DNA from: a virus | DNA: 28,087 bases | IMG/VR virus record: IMGVR_UViG_3300030060_006363 | Location: 1-28,087 of that record | Direction: 5' to 3' (one strand) | Shown here: positions 5,207 to 12,089 of the stretch, piece after piece | Layout of the letters: each line of letters starts with the position of its first letter | How positions within the stretch are numbered: the stretch's first letter is position 1 | Position numbers and translations under genes: made by a program | Notes under the pieces: generated by a model | Told to the model about the DNA's origin: nothing | Databases searched by the model: none | Seen by the model: only the letters and a program-made list of their open reading frames with translations

Positions 5207-5359
5207 ATGACTGTGTTAACTATTTTAAATAAAATTCTGGCGTTCATGGTGTGTGTGTCGCCTGTTGTGTTTGCAATAAAAATAAATCTATTAAGTCTGG
5301 CTTTGGCAGGGTCTTTTGTGTTCTGCATTTTGTGTGTGTTTATAGCATTTATTTTTTAA
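5207..5359 (+). CDS. Small two-helix membrane protein, 50 aa
   Basis: ATG 5207 has AGAAGGAG 7-8 nt upstream, one of the best SD sites here; an in-frame ATG at 5165 lies inside the previous gene. Two hydrophobic segments fill the protein: about 5-22 (TILNKILAFMVCVSPVVF) and about 28-50 (LLSLALAGSFVFCILCVFIA). It could be a holin-like or superinfection-exclusion protein. It is far from the lysis genes at 13.5-14.1 kb, so exclusion or host takeover seems as likely; this is inference. Confidence 0.6.
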   Translation: MTVLTILNKILAFMVCVSPVVFAIKINLLSLALAGSFVFCILCVFIAFIF

Positions 5360-5380
5360 AGTTACCGCTGACGTAGCGGA

Positions 5381-5424
5381 GAAAACCCTCAGTTGATCCC
5401 CTGCTGAGGGTTTTCTGTTTTCTT
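5381..5424 (+). terminator. Terminator of the second small-gene operon
   Basis: A 12-bp stem, GAAAACCCTCAG (5381-5392) with CTGAGGGTTTTC (5404-5415), is followed by a T-rich tract (TGTTTTCTT). A second hairpin, CCGCT/AGCGG (5365-5379), stands directly before it. The 3' end of the opposite-strand RHH gene (stop at 5389-5391) lies inside the stem. Confidence 0.8.
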
Positions 5425-5538
5425 AAGCAAGTGTCGGATTGTTCCAGAAATGGTTCTGTCTTCTTCCTCACTTTTCCTCTTAAGAACATTATAAGTATCA
5501 ATTGATAAAGCAACTGATTTATATTTACTTGAATCCAT
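5389..5538 (-). CDS. Small ribbon-helix-helix (CopG/Arc-like) protein, 49 aa
   Basis: A complete frame runs from ATG 5538 to TGA 5389 with AAAGGAT 6-7 nt upstream. The sequence MDSSKYKSVALSIDTYNVLK then RKSEEEDRTISGTIRHLLKK has the ribbon-helix-helix layout: a short strand with alternating residues (KSVALS), helix 1 (IDTYNVLKRKSEEE), turn (DRTISG) and helix 2 (TIRHLLKK). Such dimers bind operators through the strand. It lies after polymerase at the end of the replication block but has its own AT-rich upstream gap with an inverted repeat, so it may be an autoregulated phage repressor or regulator. The target is unknown. Confidence 0.75.
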   Translation of the reverse strand: MDSSKYKSVALSIDTYNVLKRKSEEEDRTISGTIRHLLKKTENPQQGIN

Positions 5539-5559
5539 GGGTGTATCCTTTATAAAAAT

Positions 5560-5574
5560 TTATATATAATATAA
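5560..5574. promoter_or_regulatory. Inverted repeat upstream of the RHH gene
   Basis: TTATAT and ATATAA arms lie 3 nt apart in the 45-bp gap between the RHH start and the polymerase stop. RHH proteins often bind such short palindromes in their own promoter. The gap is almost all A/T, so chance symmetry is likely enough to keep confidence low. Confidence 0.25.
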
Positions 5575-5583
5575 GATAATTTA

Positions 5584-7500
5584 TTATATTATGTCAACAA
5601 CTTGGCCCCAACTTTCCCCCATTTCAAGGTCGCATCGAGAAGGGATTTCAAGGGGAATAGCTTTTTCCATAATATCTTTAATGTGCAACGCTTCTTCCTT
5701 GCAATGAACACTGCAACACAATTCGTCATGCACCTGTACAAGAGGGACAATCCCCTCCTTGTAAACGTCTACCATTGCCTGTTTAGTCATATCAGCCGCC
5801 GAGCCCTGAATAAGCTTGTTCAGGCTCTTGTAAGTGTAAGCTCTTTTGAGGCGCGTGGTCGCACCGTACTTCTCCTGTGCCTCTCTCTTAGTATAAGCTT
5901 TTGTCAGATCAAAGGTATCAGGCTCCCATTGGTCAAAGGTTAACCGTCTTCCTCTTAAGCTTCTTAAGTAGGCTTCATCTGTTTTTTGTTTATTGAGCCG
6001 TGTAATAAGGGCCTGTTGCAATCCTTTAACAAAGGGGACCCGAGAGTGATATTGTGCGGTAAGGTCTTTAGCCTCCTCAAAAGACAAATCAAGTTGTTCT
6101 GAAAGCTTTTTAACGCCCATACCATACATCATGGCAAGGTTAATCGTCTTGGCTTGCTTTCGAGGAATATCAGCCATTTCAGCCACTAACGTATGAAAGT
6201 CTGTTTCGGGGTCGTTCTGGTAATTAGAAACAAATTCATCAACGCCTTCAAGTTGAACCGCGTTTTTCTGCCAATCATTATATACTTTAGCGTAATGAAC
6301 AAGAATCCGTGGCTCTTGTTGGCTGAAATCAATGCTCGCCCACGTGTCTCCTTCTTCAGGAAGAAACAGATTTCGTACAGAAATAAGCGTTCCTTTACCA
6401 TAGGTGGGAATCTGCTGTAGATTAGGGTTATTCATCGACAATCTGCCTGTAACGGTTCCTACTGCGTCCCCTCTAACTTGGTTAATATGGGAGTGTATAC
6501 GGCCGTTTACGGCATGGTTCTGAATGGTATTGATAAATGTGCCGTTAATTTTATTTAATTCTCGCGCTTTAGCAATTAAATTAGGTATTTTATGGGTATG
6601 CTGAGTAAGAAACTCTCGGGTAAACGAGGGGGTTCCTTTTGGTGTTTTAGGGTATGGAAGTTGTTGCTCTTTAAACACAATCTCAATACTGTGCGCTGAC
6701 CATATCGCTACATCTAAGTTTGTAAGACGTTTAATCTCATCGAGAACTTCCTTCTCCTCCTTTTCAAGCATCTTTTGTGTTCTTTCTGCTCCTTGTATGT
6801 CTACGCGAATGCCTTTCTTTGTCATGTCAACTAAACACGGTAAAAGCTCCGTTTCTAAATTAAAAACAGTCGTTAAATCTTCTCTTTCTATTTTAGTTTT
6901 AAAAGTGTTCCAAAGATCAAGAGTTAACTCGGCATCCGTTTCTGCGTAGCCTCCGACAAAGTTAGCCGGCATCTTCCACATTTCTGACTTGGCATCTAAA
7001 CCAAATTCAGTTGCGGCTTGAACAAGACCCTTTTCTGATTTTGTTTTACCGAGATAATCAAAGGCAACGGCGTTCAGACTGTAAGAAAAACGGTTCTCGT
7101 CAAGAAGACTTGCAACAAGCATTGTGTCAATAATTCGGCCCTCAACTTTATGCCCCATAGCTCTCAACCAACCTACATCGTACTGAGCATTGTGAAACAC
7201 TTTATCGCACGGAAGAGCCAACATATCTTTGAGCCACAAATTAACCAAACGCTCATCCAGATTTCCTCCTCCCATATGCTTAAGAGGGAAGTATCCTTTA
7301 AACTCATCTGTGGCTACGGCAACACCTACAACCTCACCGTTCCCTGTCGGCCACCCAGGGCCAGAAGAACGGAGGTCAGGGTCGCGTGTTTCGAGGTCGA
7401 TTGCTATTTTTTTAGCGTTGCTGAGATCGGGGAAGCTTTCAGGAGGTGACCATGAGTCTACCGTATCTATTCGGGCCAAATTTAAAATTCCTTGTTCCAT
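5584..7500 (-). CDS. polA: Family A DNA polymerase with 3'-5' exonuclease, 638 aa
   Basis: It replicates phage DNA. Exonuclease motifs: IDLETRD (D35, E37), HNAQYDVGW (D108) and YAETDAEL (Y185, D189), so proofreading looks intact. Polymerase motifs: SIDFSQQEPR (D391), O-helix RKQAKTINLAMMYG (R447, K451, Y459) and VHDEL (H591, D592, E593). The residue matching E. coli Pol I F762 is L455. There is no 5'-3' exonuclease domain, as expected for phage enzymes of this size. ATG 7500 lacks a clear SD; only a 27-nt gap separates it from the helicase, so it is probably translated from the same transcript. It is the last large gene of the replication block. Confidence 0.97.
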   Translation of the reverse strand: MEQGILNLARIDTVDSWSPPESFPDLSNAKKIAIDLETRDPDLRSSGPGWPTGNGEVVGVAVATDEFKGYFPLKHMGGGNLDERLVNLWLKDMLALPCDKVFHNAQYDVGWLRAMGHKVEGRIIDTMLVASLLDENRFSYSLNAVAFDYLGKTKSEKGLVQAATEFGLDAKSEMWKMPANFVGGYAETDAELTLDLWNTFKTKIEREDLTTVFNLETELLPCLVDMTKKGIRVDIQGAERTQKMLEKEEKEVLDEIKRLTNLDVAIWSAHSIEIVFKEQQLPYPKTPKGTPSFTREFLTQHTHKIPNLIAKARELNKINGTFINTIQNHAVNGRIHSHINQVRGDAVGTVTGRLSMNNPNLQQIPTYGKGTLISVRNLFLPEEGDTWASIDFSQQEPRILVHYAKVYNDWQKNAVQLEGVDEFVSNYQNDPETDFHTLVAEMADIPRKQAKTINLAMMYGMGVKKLSEQLDLSFEEAKDLTAQYHSRVPFVKGLQQALITRLNKQKTDEAYLRSLRGRRLTFDQWEPDTFDLTKAYTKREAQEKYGATTRLKRAYTYKSLNKLIQGSAADMTKQAMVDVYKEGIVPLVQVHDELCCSVHCKEEALHIKDIMEKAIPLEIPSRCDLEMGESWGQVVDII

Positions 7501-7527
7501 ATCAACTACTTAACACACTTTTTATAT

Positions 7528-9060
7528 TTATACAATTAAATAAGATTTATCGGGATCTTTTGGGTAAAGTATGTAAAGACTGTTTTTTGTTCGGGTTACG
7601 GCCACATAAAACAAACGATGCAAGGCATCTTTGTTGTACCGTGTTTCGCGTTCTGAGGCAGAAGAAATATCTGTCAGGACAACCACGTTATCGGACTCAG
7701 CCCCTTTTGCTCCGTGGATAGTTGAAAGAATAATACGAGGTTCTCTGCCAAGCTTTTCTTTCTTCTTTAAAAGAGAGACGATGTATGTTTCCTGTTCATC
7801 TTTAATTAAATCAAGCGCATCTCTCCATATAACGTCCTTGTCTACGAGCAAACCGTGATGCTCCTTAAGGTCTTCGTATGTAAATGTCTCTGTATCAAAT
7901 TGTCCGTGTATTGTTTTCTTCCCACGTTTTATGTGCAGATCGTTGCCAGACATAAACTTATATATTTTTTGTGCCGTTTTAAGATCAACACGTTCTCCTT
8001 TTCTAAGCGTCTCCCATCCTTTGATAGCCTGTAAAACAGGCTGACTTACAGAAAGATTGCCGTATTGGTCTTGAAAAAACAATCCGTGTACTCGTAGTTC
8101 ATCGGATATTTCTCTCAGCATAAAAGCACATTGGGACAGGATTAACCATTTTCCCTCTCCCATCTTTTCGTAAGGAGGATTATACATGCGATGCACTTCT
8201 CCTTCAGAAGGTGTCGAAGAATATTCTTTAGGAAAGCGATTACCTTTTGATACCTGTTTAATTATTCTCTGAGCAATCTTGTGGGGCTCTACAGGTACGC
8301 GGTAAGATTGAGAAAGAACTTCTGCTCCGCTATCTAAATTTATAAAATGTTGAGGAGAAGCCCCCGCCCATGTAAAAATTGCCTGGTCGTCATCTCCCGC
8401 GCATATCATTCTTTCTGTTTTCTTATCTAAAATTGCAGCAATGTCCCATTGAAGAGGGGACAAGTCCTGTGCCTCGTCAAGTAAAATTAAATCAAACTCT
8501 GGACAAGTCGCAACTGCATCCGTCAGGAACATCTCGAGCATGTCGGTAAAATCATACAAAGACTGACTCTTTTTAAAATTCTCATAACTTTCTGAAACGT
8601 ATTCAACTTCGTGCCAACGCAGACTACCGTGTGTAGACGTATTGTATTCCGTTCTTAAGGGTGTTTTCTTGACCCGTGCGCGGTGAATAAGGGACAGTAT
8701 CGGACTGTTTCTTATGTATCCTCTGTCTTCAACATCCTCTGCCTCTACGCTTCCAAGAGATACAAGGCGAACCTGAGATGCAAATTGTTTAATCTCTTTA
8801 TCACCAAGACAACGCATCCCTCTTTCGTCCATACAATGCTTTGAAAAACTATGAATTGTTTTAAACCAGAAAAGATCCTTTTCTGCATTTTTAAAACCAA
8901 AACGTCTGCCTGCTCTTTCTCTGGCTTCGTCACAGGCCTTGTTCGTAAAACTGAGAAAGGCAATTTTGTGAGGGGAAACTCCTTTTTCAAGAGCGTCTGA
9001 CACTTTGTTTATTAACGTGGTTGTCTTCCCTGTGCCTGGAGGGCCAAATATACGAAACAT
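7528..9060 (-). CDS. UvrD/Rep-like superfamily 1 DNA helicase, 510 aa
   Basis: It unwinds DNA for replication or repair. Motifs in order: Walker A GPPGTGKT (6-13), motif Ia FLSFTNKACDEA, motif II LILLDEAQDLSPLQWD, motif III GDDDQAIFTWAGA, motif V STIHGAKGAESDNVVVL and motif VI RLFYVAVTRTKNSLYIL. All key residues are present. It is shorter than host UvrD (about 720 aa), mainly in the inserted subdomains. The ATG overlaps the primase stop as TAATG, so translation is probably coupled. No DnaB-type replicative helicase is in the window, so this enzyme may serve at the phage fork. Confidence 0.95.
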   Translation of the reverse strand: MFRIFGPPGTGKTTTLINKVSDALEKGVSPHKIAFLSFTNKACDEARERAGRRFGFKNAEKDLFWFKTIHSFSKHCMDERGMRCLGDKEIKQFASQVRLVSLGSVEAEDVEDRGYIRNSPILSLIHRARVKKTPLRTEYNTSTHGSLRWHEVEYVSESYENFKKSQSLYDFTDMLEMFLTDAVATCPEFDLILLDEAQDLSPLQWDIAAILDKKTERMICAGDDDQAIFTWAGASPQHFINLDSGAEVLSQSYRVPVEPHKIAQRIIKQVSKGNRFPKEYSSTPSEGEVHRMYNPPYEKMGEGKWLILSQCAFMLREISDELRVHGLFFQDQYGNLSVSQPVLQAIKGWETLRKGERVDLKTAQKIYKFMSGNDLHIKRGKKTIHGQFDTETFTYEDLKEHHGLLVDKDVIWRDALDLIKDEQETYIVSLLKKKEKLGREPRIILSTIHGAKGAESDNVVVLTDISSASERETRYNKDALHRLFYVAVTRTKNSLYILYPKDPDKSYLIV

Positions 9061-10601
9061 TAGAATGGACTCTTTTCTTGCTCATCAAACTTTTTAGGAT
9101 CAATTTTTATATCTTCTTCAAAGTTAGCCGGAATACTCCACACGCGAAGCGCCTTACCTTTAACTTTTAACATCACAGGCATACCGCCTATGTCTTTAAC
9201 TCTTTGGGCTACCTGATGTCTTTTATAATCGTAAAATTTGTTCTTTTTTAGATGGTCCATTAAATCTTTTATACGAAAATACGTTAAAGACCTTTCCTCA
9301 TCTGTCCACGCACGGCGAAGATAAATTTCGTCACGACTTTCTGCTTTCTGCAAATGATGAGAAAATTCCTCTAGATATTCATAAAACTGTCCGTCTATAT
9401 TAGAATCCTCGGAGGCCTCCATTATCGCTCCTTCTGTCTCTAACATATTAGACAGAAGACCGTTTAATCGAGTCTCCCATTGCGGTTTGCTAATTGTAGG
9501 AGGAACAAAATTTAACTGTTCAAGACAAGACTTTTGGAACTTCGCTTGAACCATAAGGCTTTCACTATCGAGCTCAACCGGATGAGAGTTAACATCTAAA
9601 AACCAAAGCGGTGGGTTACTGTTATACTTTCTTAAGTTTCCCATTGCCGTGTTAGTGACAAGAGATTGAACCCCAAATTTGCGTGTCGCGCATAACTCCT
9701 TGTTACAAAAGCTTTTTATAGGTTGGTCATTGCATTTATAAGTGTAATCTTTTTTCTCAAGTTGCTTGGCAACGGCGTTCATTTCATTCAAATCTAAAGG
9801 AGGGTCAAAATATTTCGCATTGTATCTGGATATTTCCTGACTCCATGATTTAGGAAATGCTTTTCTTAAGTAAACCCCAACATTAAAAAGACCGTTGTTC
9901 CGTGAGCCCTCTTCAAACCCTTGTTTAAATAGTGCCTGGAGACACGGTGGAACGTCTTTGAAATCTTCGTCAGGTTCATTTTTAATTTCAAACGCAAGGA
10001 TTTCATCAGGGGCTTTTGCGTAGTGATCGTATAAATCAAAAAACTCTTGCAGGGTTCCTCCGCTTCCATCGTCTTTAATAACGTAACGAAGTCCCATCTT
10101 CTCATCATAGTAAGGAAGATTAAGAAAATTTCCTGTGTCGCCTTTTTCTACGTTTAAAAAAACCTGTTTAGGAAAAATCTCTGAGCCATTATACCCCAAA
10201 GCAGAGGCCATATCCTTAAGAGTGTCCTGCATGTCTTTAGCTGACATCCACTCCTTGCTAAATAAAAATATGTGAGCGCCCCCTGATTTACTGCGACAGA
10301 CAACAAGTGGTAACTCTAAAGTCCTTATTTTTTCAACTAAAACCTTGTGGTCAAGACCAACGTATTCATCTACATCAATACATCCCCAGACGCATTGACT
10401 CTCCTCGTTAATGGGAATAATACCAATTGCTGACCCCTTACCTGACAGATGCTCTTCCCAAAGCTCCGTGGTGCGTGGAGTACGAACAATAGAAGCTTTA
10501 CCTGTTTGTTTACCATTCTTATTACCAGATACGGCATACGTTCCGTAAGCAAGCTCCAGACCTCTAAATATATGTTCAAATTTATCTGATTCTGTGGACA
10601 C
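9060..10601 (-). CDS. Archaeo-eukaryotic-type primase (PrimPol), 513 aa
   Basis: It makes primers for polymerase A. The N-terminal half has the AEP core: WGCIDVDEY (D76, D78; the hhDhD metal site), CRSKSGGAHIFLF (the S..H motif, H110), then GSEIFPKQ and GNFLNLPYYD, the series seen in TOTE-type and phage PrimPol proteins. The middle (about 215-310) includes a Cys cluster (CNDQPIKSFCNKELC), a possible zinc site, in a helical region like the PriCT-type extension. The C-terminus may be a helical or winged-helix part. It starts at GTG 10601 with AGGTGA upstream. A hairpin at 10619-10642 stands between it and the SSB gene, so its level may be below that of SSB. Confidence 0.85.
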   Translation of the reverse strand: MSTESDKFEHIFRGLELAYGTYAVSGNKNGKQTGKASIVRTPRTTELWEEHLSGKGSAIGIIPINEESQCVWGCIDVDEYVGLDHKVLVEKIRTLELPLVVCRSKSGGAHIFLFSKEWMSAKDMQDTLKDMASALGYNGSEIFPKQVFLNVEKGDTGNFLNLPYYDEKMGLRYVIKDDGSGGTLQEFFDLYDHYAKAPDEILAFEIKNEPDEDFKDVPPCLQALFKQGFEEGSRNNGLFNVGVYLRKAFPKSWSQEISRYNAKYFDPPLDLNEMNAVAKQLEKKDYTYKCNDQPIKSFCNKELCATRKFGVQSLVTNTAMGNLRKYNSNPPLWFLDVNSHPVELDSESLMVQAKFQKSCLEQLNFVPPTISKPQWETRLNGLLSNMLETEGAIMEASEDSNIDGQFYEYLEEFSHHLQKAESRDEIYLRRAWTDEERSLTYFRIKDLMDHLKKNKFYDYKRHQVAQRVKDIGGMPVMLKVKGKALRVWSIPANFEEDIKIDPKKFDEQEKSPF

Positions 10602-10618
10602 AAATCACCTATCAATAA

Positions 10619-10642
10619 ATCAGGGGTTTTTACGCCCCTGAT
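10619..10642 (-). terminator. Weak terminator or processing hairpin between SSB and primase
   Basis: ATCAGGGG (10642-10635 on the minus strand) pairs with CCCCTGAT (10626-10619) around an 8-nt loop, followed only by TTATTG. The stem is strong but the T-tract poor, which fits partial termination or a 3'-protecting hairpin for the SSB message. Confidence 0.5.
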
Positions 10643-10655
10643 CCATCCAGAAAAG

Positions 10656-11429
10656 TTAAAACGGTATGTCTTGTGATTCAGCGCCTTCTTCCGTATGTTT
10701 TACGGTTACTTCGCCTTCTGCAATTGACTTTTCAAATAACTTAGCTTTCTGATAAGCTTCAGCGTTTTCCACAACGCCTTCTAAAGATATGTCCCATCCA
10801 GACCATTTACCTTTAGAGTTTTCCTCGTCAACGGTTTTCATTCTGTACACATAAGCATAAGAAGGAGGGTCGAAACTTTTACCGTTTTTATCCTTCATTG
10901 TCTGAGACAAAATCGTTGAGAGCCATTTCTTCGATTTTTTAAGTTGTGTCGATTTCATAGAAATCAAAGCAGTCGAAGAACTGCCATCATCGTTTAAGAC
11001 CACAACGTAATGTTGAGCCGTTTTATCTATGTAATCTCCATTTCCATCAACAACATAGTCCTTATTATCTTCCGCACTACGTTCGTATTTTGGAATGTTT
11101 GGATCTCCTGCAGAATACATAGCAATAGGTGCACCTGTTCCTGTGCCGCGTGAAGCCCAATGAATATACTTACTTTGGAACAATACAGGCAGTACGCGAA
11201 TGCCTTCTTTTCCAGGGTAGTTTTGATTGGTGACCGAATTGTATATATCACCCTTCTTTGCATCGTCAGGTATATCGTCCATCCCAGACCATATTTTTAT
11301 AAAAGGCAAAGCAACATCGTCCTGAGTTATGCCAGAAAGTCCTGCTCCTGCGTCTTGTGCAAATATGTCTGCGTCTAAAACGGCAACTTCGTTATTCGTG
11401 TTCGTTGTTGTTACATCTTGTTTCGCCAT
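10656..11429 (-). CDS. Single-stranded DNA-binding protein (phage SSB-like), 257 aa
   Basis: The C-terminus is acidic and ends in EEGAESQDIPF, nearly the DDDIPF tip of bacterial SSB that recruits replication partners. The core (about 35-220) is rich in strands and aromatics (DVALPFIKIWSG, RVLPVLFQSKYIHWASRG, PSYAYVYRMKTVDEEN, GKWSGWDISLEG), consistent with an OB-fold. The N-terminus is a flexible Thr/Asn-rich leader. The gene has a perfect SD (GGAGG) and its ATG overlaps the previous stop (TAATG). Its place next to primase supports the role. The family is not standard bacterial SSB; it resembles SSB-position proteins of marine phages. Confidence 0.8.
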   Translation of the reverse strand: MAKQDVTTTNTNNEVAVLDADIFAQDAGAGLSGITQDDVALPFIKIWSGMDDIPDDAKKGDIYNSVTNQNYPGKEGIRVLPVLFQSKYIHWASRGTGTGAPIAMYSAGDPNIPKYERSAEDNKDYVVDGNGDYIDKTAQHYVVVLNDDGSSSTALISMKSTQLKKSKKWLSTILSQTMKDKNGKSFDPPSYAYVYRMKTVDEENSKGKWSGWDISLEGVVENAEAYQKAKLFEKSIAEGEVTVKHTEEGAESQDIPF

Positions 11430-11995
11430 TACTGTTTACCTCCTTTGATAGTAGCGTGGTCAATGACTGTTACACCCATAAATTCAGGAAGGCTAACGCC
11501 CTTCTCGATCTGTTCTTTAGCCCAAGCTTTTCCCGTCATCGGGTGAACCTTAGAATCTTCCTGTACAGGCAAGTTTTCTTGCAAGGCGAGTGTCTTAAAT
11601 TTTTGAGCTGTCTCATCCTCGCCCTTACCAAAATCAATTGAGACAGTGTTCTTGATAATGTCGTAATGTCCGTTTTCTCGAAGATAATGCAAAGCGTCCT
11701 CTTTATTTTCAACTTTTGGACGGAAAGAATATATCTTCTTAACAGAAATTTCTGCTCCGTTTTTCATTACAAACTTTTTCATACCTGCTTCATTCATCAA
11801 CTCAGGCAGGCGGTCATCTGTAAGAATACGAAGCTCCGCTTTGTCTTTCTTAAGTATATCTTCACGCATTTCAATTTTCTCTTGCATTTCAACAATACGT
11901 TCAGCAACGGAAGATATAGAGTTTAAATTGTTGTCTTTGATTTTAGGTGCAGAGATATCTGCATCCTCTTTCATAAAATCGGGTACTTCGACCAT
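11429..11995 (-). CDS. Coiled-coil protein of the replication operon, 188 aa
   Basis: ATG 11995 has GAGGA 7 nt upstream and is the first gene of the replication operon. Residues about 27-60 form a coiled coil (SSVAERIVEMQEKIEMREDI, then LKKDKAELRIL). A compact region follows: LPELMNEAGMKKFVMKNGAE then ISVKKIYSFRPKVENKEDAL, and a C-terminal part (GVSLPEFMGVTVIDHATIK). I know similar proteins beside SSB in phages but no certain function; a recombination or SSB accessory role is inference. It is tightly coupled to SSB (TAATG). Confidence 0.75.
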   Translation of the reverse strand: MVEVPDFMKEDADISAPKIKDNNLNSISSVAERIVEMQEKIEMREDILKKDKAELRILTDDRLPELMNEAGMKKFVMKNGAEISVKKIYSFRPKVENKEDALHYLRENGHYDIIKNTVSIDFGKGEDETAQKFKTLALQENLPVQEDSKVHPMTGKAWAKEQIEKGVSLPEFMGVTVIDHATIKGGKQ

Positions 11996-12021
11996 CGTTT
12001 TTCCTCATTCTTGGTTAAAAA

Positions 12022-12047
12022 TTCACTACTTGTTTTTGAGTAGTAAA
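12022..12047. promoter_or_regulatory. Inverted repeat between divergent genes (possible operator)
   Basis: TTCACTACT (12022-12030) and AGTAGTAAA (12039-12047) form 9-bp arms with one mismatch, 8 nt apart, in the 94-bp gap between the replication operon and the SNF2 gene. Position and symmetry suit a regulator binding both promoters. No terminator T-run follows. Confidence 0.45.
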
Positions 12048-12089
12048 TCATATATATACTATTTTATATTAAAATCAAGGAGAAAATGT

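Noticed and set aside
7229-7721. Plus-strand frames opposite polymerase and helicase
   Set aside because: They are shadows of well-supported genes, lacking SD sites and domain sense.
11841-12089. N-terminal extension of the SNF2 gene
   Set aside because: It mirrors the opposite-strand 188-aa gene and the promoter gap, has unlikely composition, and a GTG with a good SD exists at 12090.
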